A DNA stretch of 64,000 nt from Mediterraneibacter glycyrrhizinilyticus (GCF_015560805.1 NZ_JADMSO010000002.1:248001-312000); one strand, 5' to 3'. Positions 17,874 through 25,980 are shown, numbered from the stretch's first letter. Program-made: numbers and translations. Notes: a model not told the origin generated them from the letters alone.

Positions 17874-19416
17874 TTTAAAACTATTAGACTGTACACTTAG
17901 AGATGGTGGCTATGTTAATGAATGGAAGTGGGGGTATCATAATGCCCGTGCGATTATACGTTTTTTAACAAAAGCAGAGGTAGATTTTGTTGAAGTTGGT
18001 TTTTTAAGAAATGTAGATGTGTATAATGAAGATATTACAGTATGTAATACAATTGAAGAATTAAATAGATTATTGCCAGAAAAAAAAGGAAAAACAAGAT
18101 ATTCGGCAATGGCAATGAGGAGTAATTATGATATTAATAAATTAACTCCTTACTCTGGAAAAGGAATCGAAATGATCCGGATCACCGCGCATGATTATGA
18201 TATAGAAGAGGGAATGGACTTTGCGAGAGAAGTTAAAAGAAAAGGTTACAAATTGAGTATTAATCCGATCAATATTATGGGATATTCGGATGAGAGAATT
18301 TTGTGGATCATTGAACAAGTAAATGAAATTCAACCTTATCAGTTTTCTATTGTCGATACATTCGGGAGTATGAAACGCAGGGATTTGGATCGGATTGTAA
18401 GTTTGGTGGATAATAATTTAGACAAGAATATCAGAGTTGCGCTACATTTGCATGAAAACATGTCGTTGAGTTGTTGCCTTGCTCAACAATTTGTTGATAA
18501 GCATTTGAACAGACCAATTGCAATTGATGGCAGCTTACTTGGAATGGGCAGGATACCGGGAAATTTACCAATTGAGTTAATTGCGGATTATTTAAATGAT
18601 TATACAGATTCTACATATGATATTGATTATTTGATGGACGCCATTCAAGAATATATAGAACCGATTAAAGGAAAATCTGAATGGGGTTATACCCCGGCAT
18701 ATTTTTTGTCGGCCCGTTTTAATTTGCACAGAAACTATGCGGAATATTATCTTGAAAAGGGGGATTTGTCAAATCGAGATATTAATCATATTTTAGCGGC
18801 TTTTGATAGAGAAAAAGCTTCGACATTTGACCGCGAATATGCTGAGAATAAATATCAGGCATACAAGAATAATATAATTGATGATAACGAAACTGTGACC
18901 AGGCTTAAAGAAAGTTTGAAAAATAAAAAAATATTATTAATGGCTCCGGGGGTATCCATCAAAGAAAATAAAACAGATATTTTAACATTTATCGAGATAA
19001 ACGATCCGGTAATTATTTCAATCAATTTTGTTCCGGAAGACTATCATGTAGATTTTGCGTTTTTTAGCAATGCAAAACGATTTGTACAGTCAGCAGATAC
19101 ATACTGTCAGATTATTACAACGTCAAATATAAATACAGATAAGAATACGATACGATTAAATTATAATTCACTGGCAAGTGCATTTGATCAGGGATATAAT
19201 AGTTATATAATGGCATTGAAATTGTTAAGGCGATTGGGAATTGAGTCTGTATATGTAGCAGGAGCAGACGGTTATACTGATGGGAAGAAGAATTATTATA
19301 AATCATCATTAAAAAGTTCTCGGGGCTGTGACAAAAATTATAATTTGTCTGTGAATAGTGCAATTAAAAAAATCGGGGTTGATGTAATCTATATCACAGA
19401 ATCTGCTTATAAATAG
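17860..19416 (+). CDS. Aldolase (HMGL/DmpG-like) fused to a GT42/MAF-like domain
   Basis: A two-domain protein of about 518 residues. Residues 1-340 are a DRE-TIM aldolase with CTLRDGGY (Arg14-Asp15) and metal-binding His197/His199 in ALHLHEN. Residues about 355-518 form a separate domain opening KILLMAPGVSIKE, with VIISINF, FAFFSNAKRF and YIMALKLLRRLGIESVYVAG in pieces. By eye this resembles the Rossmann-like fold of GT42 sialyltransferases, MAF and DUF115 proteins. The start is the ATG at 17860; a GTG at 17854 is also possible. Fusion of a C-C bond-forming enzyme with a CMP-sugar-transferase-like fold, next to a cytidylyltransferase, is unusual. Confidence 0.75.
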   Translation: MKKNDLKLLDCTLRDGGYVNEWKWGYHNARAIIRFLTKAEVDFVEVGFLRNVDVYNEDITVCNTIEELNRLLPEKKGKTRYSAMAMRSNYDINKLTPYSGKGIEMIRITAHDYDIEEGMDFAREVKRKGYKLSINPINIMGYSDERILWIIEQVNEIQPYQFSIVDTFGSMKRRDLDRIVSLVDNNLDKNIRVALHLHENMSLSCCLAQQFVDKHLNRPIAIDGSLLGMGRIPGNLPIELIADYLNDYTDSTYDIDYLMDAIQEYIEPIKGKSEWGYTPAYFLSARFNLHRNYAEYYLEKGDLSNRDINHILAAFDREKASTFDREYAENKYQAYKNNIIDDNETVTRLKESLKNKKILLMAPGVSIKENKTDILTFIEINDPVIISINFVPEDYHVDFAFFSNAKRFVQSADTYCQIITTSNINTDKNTIRLNYNSLASAFDQGYNSYIMALKLLRRLGIESVYVAGADGYTDGKKNYYKSSLKSSRGCDKNYNLSVNSAIKKIGVDVIYITESAYK

Positions 19417-19429
19417 AAGGAGAAGCTTG

Positions 19430-19945
19430 ATGAAAAAAAAAGTGAAGTTGTTAGTAGTAGATGTTGATGGAACAATGACAGATGCAGGCATTTATTATGA
19501 TGAACATGGGAATGAATTAAAAAAATTTTGTACGAAAGATGCGGCAGGTTTTTTTGCCGCACATAAATCAGGTATTAAAATAATGGTTCTGACAGGGCGA
19601 GAGTGTGCAGCAACAACGAGAAGGATGACAGAATTAAAAGTAGATTATCTTTTTCAAAATGTTAAAGATAAATTGTCATTTTTAAAAAAGTTTATGCAAG
19701 AAAATGAAATTTTAAAAGAAGAAGTTGGATATATCGGGGATGACTTAAATGATATTCCACCGATGAAAATTTCAGGTTTTGTAGGTTGTCCGTCGGATAG
19801 TTGTATAGAAGTAAGGGAAATTGCAGATTATGTGAGCAATGTAAAAGGAGGATATGGGGCAGTTCGCGATATCATCGAGTATTTATTGCGTGAGTATGGC
19901 GAATGGGATCGAGCTGTTTCAGAAGTCTATGGGATTGGTATTTGA
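19430..19945 (+). CDS. KdsC-like HAD phosphatase
   Basis: About 171 residues, the size of KdsC (3-deoxy-D-manno-octulosonate 8-phosphate phosphatase). All HAD motifs are present: nucleophile and acid Asp11/Asp13 in DVDGTMTD, Thr in VLTGRE, Lys in NVKDKLSFL and the acidic GYIGDDLND. The C-terminal GGYGAVRDIIEYLL is also KdsC-like. It would remove phosphate from a ulosonic-acid phosphate before CMP activation. The ATG at 19430 follows AAGGAG by 7 bases. A short inverted repeat lies 9 bases after its stop. Confidence 0.86.
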   Translation: MKKKVKLLVVDVDGTMTDAGIYYDEHGNELKKFCTKDAAGFFAAHKSGIKIMVLTGRECAATTRRMTELKVDYLFQNVKDKLSFLKKFMQENEILKEEVGYIGDDLNDIPPMKISGFVGCPSDSCIEVREIADYVSNVKGGYGAVRDIIEYLLREYGEWDRAVSEVYGIGI

Positions 19946-19954
19946 AAGAAAGAC

Positions 19955-19999
19955 AGCGTCAGTGTACCAAGGACGTATTGCCTCTTGTACACTGGAGCT
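19955..19999. repeat. AGCGTC-type inverted repeat, copy 1
   Basis: A 45-base element running from AGCGTCAGTGTACCAAGG to TGTACACTGGAGCT. The arms are inverted copies with a few mismatches. It matches the other family members at 41869, 50439 and 57960, and lies just after the KdsC-like gene. Confidence 0.7.
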
Positions 20000-20041
20000 A
20001 CTCACAAAAAATAAACATGGGAGATATTGATAGAAGTAAAG

Positions 20042-21811
20042 ATGAGTACTAAAAGTAAAGAGCATAATAATAAACTAATAAATATAATAAAACAAAATTA
20101 TGGCATAATTACATTGGGGATATATATTCTTATACTGATCATTTTTGCAATTGTTATGCGGGATAATATATATGTAACACTTAATGATAATATGGATTCT
20201 AATGTTCCTATTTACAAAATGATACGAGATACTGATCTTTTTTGGAAATTTAATGAATCCATTCCTTTTTTAGGCGGGGAAGTGTTACGGGCGGAATACC
20301 GGGTTGAGTTGAGTGTTCAGTCATGGATTTATGCACTTTTTCCCACTTTAGTTGCATATTATGCTGTTTATATTTTAAAAGTGCTGGGAGCCTCCTTAGG
20401 ATTTTACTTTTTATCTATAAAAATAAAAGAATATGATAAGATCAATACAAATCCTAATCTTTGGTGTCTTTGCGGATTAGTTTATGGAATACTTGGGACA
20501 TGGCCGCATGCAGCTTTAGGTTTTGCTTCTTTACCATGGTGGTGTCTGTGTGTTTACATGATTTATAAAACTGGGAAAAAACGTTACATACCAATATTGT
20601 TAATATTTGTATTTACAACATCATTTACAATGTTGGCATTATTTGCACTCTTCTATACAGCCATTTTTTTGATTGTTGTTTCTGTAAAAGAAAGAAAAAT
20701 TAACTTTAAACTTCTGAGTGGATTGGTAATGTTGATAGCGGCATATACTGTGACAAATTCTCATCATGTACTGCAAGGATTACACGGAAGTCGGGAAACT
20801 ATAAAATCATTGAAGTCATCGAGTTATTCGGAAACTGTATTTCAGTCACTTGGAAAATTTAAAGATGCTTTTTTGTTTAAAAATGGATATTATCATACAG
20901 GGGGAGCTACCTTAAGATATGTGGTCATACCTGTATGTACTATATTTTTGATTTTTTTAATCATTTCAGCAATTAGAAAGAAAATAAGAAACAAGAAAGT
21001 ACTCATATTATATATTACAATTTATGGGTGCATTATATTTAATACGTTAGCATGCTGTTTTGATAATAATGCGTTGTTTAGACGTTTGATACCGTTTGCT
21101 TCGGGATTTGGATTTTCTAGATTTGCATGGTTGAGTCCTTTTATGTGGCTGGTATTATTCGCTTTGGTATGCGATTATATAAATAAAAAAGTTATTGCTA
21201 TATGCTTTCTTATACTTGCTTTTTGTTCAACTGCGTTTGACCCTATGTATACACAATCTAACTCTATGTATAATGAATTATATTGTAATATTGCTGCATT
21301 ATTGGGAAATAATAGCTTTAAAGATGGGAATCATGAGTGGACTTGGAGAGAATATTATTCGGAGGATTTGTTTGATACAGTTAAGAATGAAATTGGATAT
21401 GATGGGGAATGGGCTGTAGCTTATGGCATTGAACCATCAGTACTTCAATATAATGGCATTAAGACTTTAGACGGATATTATTCAAATTATCCATTGGATT
21501 ATCATGATAAATTTGAAAAGCTCATATACCCGGAACTGGAACGAGATGAGGGACATAAGTCTTATTGGGAGCGTTCTTCGGGAATGAGAGCATATATCTG
21601 GTCTTCGGAATGGGAATTTCTTTCTCCAAAAGAATTTGAATTAACACAAACAGAGTTATATATGGACATGGATGTGTTTAAAGAAATGAATGGAAAATAT
21701 ATTTTTTCGAGAGTACAGATTACAAATAGTGCTGAATTGGGAATATCATTGATAAATACAGTGCATACGGATGAATACTCACCATATACTGTTTATGTTT
21801 ATTCAGTATAA
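20042..21811 (+). CDS. Large polytopic membrane protein (DUF6044-like), GT-C-like
   Basis: About 589 residues with around eleven hydrophobic segments followed by a soluble C-terminal part of about 130 residues. The first external loop has VTLNDNMDSNVPIYK near residue 45, with clustered acidic residues as in GT-C proteins. I recall similar proteins in polysaccharide loci under a DUF label. The start is uncertain: the ATG at 20042 has only a weak ribosome site, and a TTG at 20027 follows GGGAG too closely. A strong hairpin follows the gene. Confidence 0.68.
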   Translation: MSTKSKEHNNKLINIIKQNYGIITLGIYILILIIFAIVMRDNIYVTLNDNMDSNVPIYKMIRDTDLFWKFNESIPFLGGEVLRAEYRVELSVQSWIYALFPTLVAYYAVYILKVLGASLGFYFLSIKIKEYDKINTNPNLWCLCGLVYGILGTWPHAALGFASLPWWCLCVYMIYKTGKKRYIPILLIFVFTTSFTMLALFALFYTAIFLIVVSVKERKINFKLLSGLVMLIAAYTVTNSHHVLQGLHGSRETIKSLKSSSYSETVFQSLGKFKDAFLFKNGYYHTGGATLRYVVIPVCTIFLIFLIISAIRKKIRNKKVLILYITIYGCIIFNTLACCFDNNALFRRLIPFASGFGFSRFAWLSPFMWLVLFALVCDYINKKVIAICFLILAFCSTAFDPMYTQSNSMYNELYCNIAALLGNNSFKDGNHEWTWREYYSEDLFDTVKNEIGYDGEWAVAYGIEPSVLQYNGIKTLDGYYSNYPLDYHDKFEKLIYPELERDEGHKSYWERSSGMRAYIWSSEWEFLSPKEFELTQTELYMDMDVFKEMNGKYIFSRVQITNSAELGISLINTVHTDEYSPYTVYVYSV

Positions 21812-21860
21812 AATATTCCTGAAAATTTATAAAGCTGATAGAAATCTATTTTTAATTAAG

Positions 21861-21902
21861 TTATCAAAGGGCAAAGCTGATTTAGGCATTGCCCTTTGAT
21901 AA
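21861..21902 (+). terminator. Hairpin after the third membrane protein
   Basis: TTATCAAAGGGCAA (21861-21874) pairs perfectly with TTGCCCTTTGATAA (21889-21902), 14 base pairs with a 14-base loop. The T-run is poor (TATAG follows), so it may be a weak terminator or an mRNA stabiliser. Confidence 0.6.
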
Positions 21903-21943
21903 TATAGTATTTCGAGCAAAAGATACAATGGAGTGGGCTGTTT

Positions 21944-22741
21944 ATGTACAAAAAAATAGATCTTACAAAATTAAATATCGAAGATAATTACTTGCCAGAA
22001 TCATTTAATGGGTGTCGGATTCTTCACGTTTCTGATTTACATAATTGTGATTTTGGGGACAGGCAAGAAAAGTTAATTCAATTAAGCAGGCAGCAAAAAC
22101 CAGACTATATTTTTATGACAGGTGATATGATTGACCAATATCATGCTGGTATGAAGCAAGCGTGCCTATATATAAGAGGACTTATAAAGATTGCACCGGT
22201 ATTTTATGTGACTGGGAATCATGAATGGGAAATTCAAGAGGAAGTAAGGCGTGCTTTTTTTTCTTTTTTGAGACGAAGCGGAGTAGTGATTTTACATGAT
22301 GAAATTATAGAATTGAAAAAGGAAGAAAGCAGTATTCAACTGATCGGGATAGACGATCCATATGCAGCACTACGAAAATTGGGGAAGATAGATGATTCTT
22401 TATTTGCAAAATATTTTCTTAAAAGGCTTTCTATATTGAATCAACGAAAAAAGGGGATGTATACAATATTATTATCGCATCGACCAGAATTTATTAACTA
22501 TTATTCTAAAGTGAAAATAAATCTGGTTTTTTCGGGACATGCTCATGGAGGACAGTTTAGATTGCCGATTTTGGGAAGTGTTTTGGCACCGCATCAAGGA
22601 TTTTTCCCTAAATATGCGGAAGGTATCATTTGTAAAGAAGATACTTCAATGATAGTAAGCAGAGGTCTTGGAGATAGTTTGTTTCCAGTTCGGATAGGAA
22701 ATTTTCCCGAACTCCTGCTTGTTACATTGTATAAAAAATAA
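21944..22741 (+). CDS. Metallophosphoesterase (YkuE/YaeI-like)
   Basis: A 265-residue calcineurin-type phosphoesterase with the full metal-site set: HVSDLHN (residues 29-35), TGDMID, VTGNHEWE, LSHRPEFI and FSGHAHGGQFR. YkuE/LpxH-like family members act on phospholipid or nucleotide-lipid pyrophosphates. No signal peptide or membrane helix is seen, unlike classic YkuE. In this locus it might process a lipid-linked or nucleotide-sugar intermediate, which is inference only. Confidence 0.82.
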   Translation: MYKKIDLTKLNIEDNYLPESFNGCRILHVSDLHNCDFGDRQEKLIQLSRQQKPDYIFMTGDMIDQYHAGMKQACLYIRGLIKIAPVFYVTGNHEWEIQEEVRRAFFSFLRRSGVVILHDEIIELKKEESSIQLIGIDDPYAALRKLGKIDDSLFAKYFLKRLSILNQRKKGMYTILLSHRPEFINYYSKVKINLVFSGHAHGGQFRLPILGSVLAPHQGFFPKYAEGIICKEDTSMIVSRGLGDSLFPVRIGNFPELLLVTLYKK

Positions 22742-22792
22742 TGTAGTAAGATTCAGAAATCTATGTGATCAGAATGTGAATAAAAGCAGTAG

Positions 22793-22835
22793 AAAGGAGT
22801 AAGATATTTATTTTTAAATATCGAGCAAATGCATG
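22793..22835 (+). promoter_or_regulatory. Ribosome site separated from start codon by a perfect hairpin
   Basis: AAGGAG (22794-22799) is more than 30 bases from the ATG at 22833. Between them GATATTTA (22803-22810) and TAAATATC (22815-22822) form a perfect 8-pair stem with a TTTT loop. Folding would shorten the effective spacing to about 13 bases. No other in-frame start lies between the stop TAA at 22815 and 22833. Confidence 0.5.
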
Positions 22836-24002
22836 GACAATGTGTTTAATCAATATATAGAAAAAATAGAAGATTCGAAATCTCTTACATTAATGCAAAA
22901 AGCAACTCAATTACAGAAAGAGGGAAAAAATGTTGTAAATCTTACAGGTGGAGAACCAGATTTTGATACACCGGCTATTATAGTAGATGAAGCAGTTCGA
23001 CTCTTAAGAGAGGGCGATACACATTATTTAGTTGGACAGGGATTATTAGAGTTAAGAGAAAAAATAGCAGAGTATGAAGAAAAAGAAAATGGGATTTCAT
23101 GTAAAGCCGAAAATATCATAATGACACCTGGAGGGAAATTTGGAATATTTATGTCGGTCGTTTCTTTGATCAATGCAGGGGATGAAGTGATTTTATTAGC
23201 TCCTATGTGGGTATCGTATGCCCCGATCGTAAAAGCTTGTGGTGGAGTTCCGATTATTTGCGAATTGGATTTTGATGATAAATACGAGATAAAAAAAGAG
23301 AAGTTAGAAGAATGTATTTCTGAGAAAACAAAAATGATCATTATCAATTATCCCAATAATCCAACAGGAAAGATATTAAGTGAGAAAGAAAGTGGGATTC
23401 TTTTCGATATTGTTAAACAACATCAAATTTATTTAATATCGGATGAAATCTATAACAGAATTACATTTGATAGCAAAAAGAGTATAAGTATGGCATCTTA
23501 TAAAGAAATATTTAATAGAGTAATTACGGTGAATGGGTTTTCCAAAAGTGCGGCAATGACAGGATGGCGGATAGGCTACGTGATTGCAGAAAAAAAGATT
23601 GTAGACGTAATGTTTAAATTATATGCCCATACGATCACAGGCTTGAGCCCTTTTGTTCAGCGAGCTGCACTAAAGGTATTTGAATGCGATCTTGAAATTA
23701 AAAAGATGAGAAAAGAATATGAGAGGAGAAGAGATTATTTTATTCGAGAATTAAATAAAATAAAATTTCTTTCATGTTTGGTTCCGGAAGGTGCATTTTA
23801 TGCTTGGGTAAAAATACAATTACCAAATATAACAAAGAGTGTAGAACTGGAACTGCTAGAGAGAATAGGTGTTTTAGGCGTTCCAGGAAGTGCATATGGA
23901 ATAAGAGAAAAAAATTATATAAGATTTTCTTTTGCATGTGACATGAAGACATTGGAACAGGCGATTTGTAGATTGCAAAGGTTAGAAAATGAGTTTGCAT
24001 GA
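22833..24002 (+). CDS. Class I/II aminotransferase (aspartate aminotransferase-like)
   Basis: A 389-residue PLP fold-type I enzyme. It has LTGGEPDFDTP, MTPGGKFGIF, INYPNNPTG and the Schiff-base lysine in VNGFSKSAAMTGWRIGYV near residue 235. It resembles AspB/PatA-type aspartate or aromatic aminotransferases. As the last gene of the polysaccharide locus, before a strong terminator, it may supply or modify an amino-substituent, but it could equally be a metabolic enzyme. Its start is unusual (see the hairpin just upstream). Confidence 0.83.
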   Translation: MDNVFNQYIEKIEDSKSLTLMQKATQLQKEGKNVVNLTGGEPDFDTPAIIVDEAVRLLREGDTHYLVGQGLLELREKIAEYEEKENGISCKAENIIMTPGGKFGIFMSVVSLINAGDEVILLAPMWVSYAPIVKACGGVPIICELDFDDKYEIKKEKLEECISEKTKMIIINYPNNPTGKILSEKESGILFDIVKQHQIYLISDEIYNRITFDSKKSISMASYKEIFNRVITVNGFSKSAAMTGWRIGYVIAEKKIVDVMFKLYAHTITGLSPFVQRAALKVFECDLEIKKMRKEYERRRDYFIRELNKIKFLSCLVPEGAFYAWVKIQLPNITKSVELELLERIGVLGVPGSAYGIREKNYIRFSFACDMKTLEQAICRLQRLENEFA

Positions 24003-24025
24003 GGAAAAATGAAGCTTTCACGGAG

Positions 24026-24055
24026 AGGGGGATTTTAATCCCCCCTATTTTAATT
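24026..24055. terminator. Terminator between convergent genes, end of polysaccharide locus
   Basis: AGGGGGATT pairs with AATCCCCCCT across 24026-24046, followed by ATTTTAATT. It lies between the + strand aminotransferase and the - strand CmpB-like gene and can serve both. Confidence 0.8.
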
Positions 24056-25097
24056 ATCTCTTCCCAATCTTCTCTTTCAATTTCTCCACCCGTTCTTTAT
24101 GATTCCGGGATTCCAGCCGTGGGAATGCCCGCAGCAGACGACGGGCAACTCTGTCCGGTTTCTGCTCCAATTCCTGATAACGCAGGCGAAGTGCGGAAAT
24201 ACGGGTTTTCATATCTTCCGAGAGCTCCATTGAGCGGTCGCGCAGATCTTCGGTGAATTCACGGAAGTCGATCCTGTCAGCAAAGTCGCCGGCGGTTTCC
24301 CGGAGATCTTCCAGATGTTCTTTGAAAGCATCGCGATGTTCCTGAAGCAGTTCATTTTTCTCCTTAAGTTCATCCAGTGCTTGCAGCTGCTTCTCTTTGA
24401 GTTCATCCAATGCCTGTTGTTGTCTTTCTTTAAGTTCCTCCAATGTTTCGCGATGTTTTTCCTTAATGTCGGAAGCCGTTTCCATGGCGAGAACAGTTTT
24501 TTCATAAATATCAGAACCGATCTGATCGGAAATTTCGTGCAGTTCCTGTGCGATCTTTTCCATAGCTTCCAGTTTTCGGTTAAATTTGAAAATTTCCGAA
24601 GCTGTCACATAAAGATCGGCAAACAGAATGATGGTAAAGATTACGATCAATCCAATGCCGAGCGGGCGTGGCAGAAATGTCAGAAGTTTATGGATCAGCG
24701 GATGGATAAATTCCATGATCGCAACGCATGCAACGCCCCAGATCAGAGAAAATAAGAGGCAGACATATCCGCCGATGTTAAACGGCATATTGGAATAATC
24801 CCACCATTTATTGTGGAAGATCTTATCCATTGCCCATCCGGTCAGTCCCTCCAATAAAGTAACGAGAAGAACAGAAGCTATGTAAAGGAGAAGTAAATGA
24901 TCCTGTAATGGGGTAAGGAACAGGATCACAAGAGACACTCCGGCGCCGTAGATCGGGCAGATCGGACCATTTAAAAAGCCACGGTTTACAAAGTGACGTT
25001 CTTTGAAACCGGCAAATGCAACTTCCGTACACCAGCCGAGAAAGCCATATACAAAAAAGTATAGAGCAAGGAAATAAATTTTCATAGAAATATCCAT
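24054..25097 (-). CDS. CmpB/DUF1113 membrane protein with long coiled-coil tail
   Basis: 347 residues. Five hydrophobic helices occupy residues 5-165, with the family's FFVYGFLGWCTEVAFAG and GFLNGPICPIYGAG motifs ('putative ABC transporter permease', CmpB type). From about residue 170 to 300 comes a charged, helical, coiled-coil tail with a tandem repeat of the type QALDELKEK (about 11 residues), and then a basic C-terminus ending in KLKEKIGKR. Despite the database label it has no ABC partner here, and transport is not shown. The repeat is also visible in the DNA around 24360-24440. Confidence 0.78.
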   Translation of the reverse strand: MDISMKIYFLALYFFVYGFLGWCTEVAFAGFKERHFVNRGFLNGPICPIYGAGVSLVILFLTPLQDHLLLLYIASVLLVTLLEGLTGWAMDKIFHNKWWDYSNMPFNIGGYVCLLFSLIWGVACVAIMEFIHPLIHKLLTFLPRPLGIGLIVIFTIILFADLYVTASEIFKFNRKLEAMEKIAQELHEISDQIGSDIYEKTVLAMETASDIKEKHRETLEELKERQQQALDELKEKQLQALDELKEKNELLQEHRDAFKEHLEDLRETAGDFADRIDFREFTEDLRDRSMELSEDMKTRISALRLRYQELEQKPDRVARRLLRAFPRLESRNHKERVEKLKEKIGKR

Positions 25098-25125
25098 AAT
25101 GTACCTCCCAATACAGGATTGAAGT

Positions 25126-25980
25126 TTAATTGTTATATTCGATTTCTTTCAGAAACAATGCGTGAGCCACTGCGGAATGTGACGGATCTTCTTGTCCGGA
25201 AAAAATCTGTTCGATACAGTCCGGGGTACGCTTGCCAAGCCCGATATCCAAAAGTGTGCCGATCAGTGAGAGCGGCATTTTCTGGAGAAATCCATTGGCT
25301 TTCAGGTAAATCCGGATTTCTTCCCGGTCAGGTTCGTTATCGGTAGAAATGTCTGTGGTCTCAAAATCAATGGAATAAAGTTCACGTACGGTAGATTTTT
25401 TTGTTTTTCCGGAAGAAAATGCTGCAAAATCGTGTTTCCCGGTCAGCAGTCCGGCAGCGTGATCCATAGCGGCTATGTCCAAAGGCTGCGATAGAAAATG
25501 TGCATATTTTCGGAAAAAAACGTCCGGAAATGCCGAGCAGATGATGCGGTATTCATAAGTACGAGAGCGGGCATTCAATTCTGCATGAAAACGATCCGCA
25601 GTCTCAACTGCTTCAGATACGACAATATCCTGCGGGAGATAATGGTTCAGGTAAGTCCGGATCTCTCCGACGGATAATGCGGAATCCGTTTTGAAATTTA
25701 CGGTCTGTTGCAGTGCATGAACGCCCGGGGCAGTCCGTTCTCCGCAAAACAGAGCCGAAAAACCGGTGGAAAGATCTGTGGGAAAATCTATGGGAAGATC
25801 TGTGGCAGTATCCGCAGTAGTATTTGTGGCAGTATTTGCAACAGTATCCGCAGACTCCATCCGTGACAAGACATCGGTGATCTTGCCGGAGACGGTTGTT
25901 TTATTTCCTTTTTTCGGAGGCTGTATAAAACCGTTGTAACGGAAACCATCGTATTCAAGCGTTAATTTTATATTTCGCAT
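25126..25980 (-). CDS. TruA-like pseudouridine synthase with mutated catalytic Asp
   Basis: About 284 residues with the TruA layout: LTLEYDGFRYNGF at the start, FHAELNARSRTYEYRI in the middle and KANGFLQKMPLSLIGTLLDIGLGK near the end. The catalytic loop normally reads GRTDAGVHA; here it reads GERTAPGVHA, so the essential Asp is Ala84. The downstream MVR is MPL. Residues about 43-73 are a low-complexity Thr/Ala/Asp-rich insertion (TVANTATNTTADTATD). I chose the ATG at 25980, with AGAGGA about 8 bases upstream; an ATG at 25998 would add six residues. It is probably not an active pseudouridine synthase, or it works differently. Confidence 0.85.
   Translation of the reverse strand: MRNIKLTLEYDGFRYNGFIQPPKKGNKTTVSGKITDVLSRMESADTVANTATNTTADTATDLPIDFPTDLSTGFSALFCGERTAPGVHALQQTVNFKTDSALSVGEIRTYLNHYLPQDIVVSEAVETADRFHAELNARSRTYEYRIICSAFPDVFFRKYAHFLSQPLDIAAMDHAAGLLTGKHDFAAFSSGKTKKSTVRELYSIDFETTDISTDNEPDREEIRIYLKANGFLQKMPLSLIGTLLDIGLGKRTPDCIEQIFSGQEDPSHSAVAHALFLKEIEYNN

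Noticed and set aside
17127-19945. Calling the KdsB/KdsC-like genes part of a lipopolysaccharide KDO pathway
   Set aside because: The rest of the window is clearly Gram-positive, no KdsA or WaaA is present, and the sugar-contact motif of the cytidylyltransferase differs.
24360-24440. Repeated CAGTGCTTG/CAATGCCTG-type DNA
   Set aside because: It encodes the coiled-coil repeat of the CmpB-like protein and is not an independent element.
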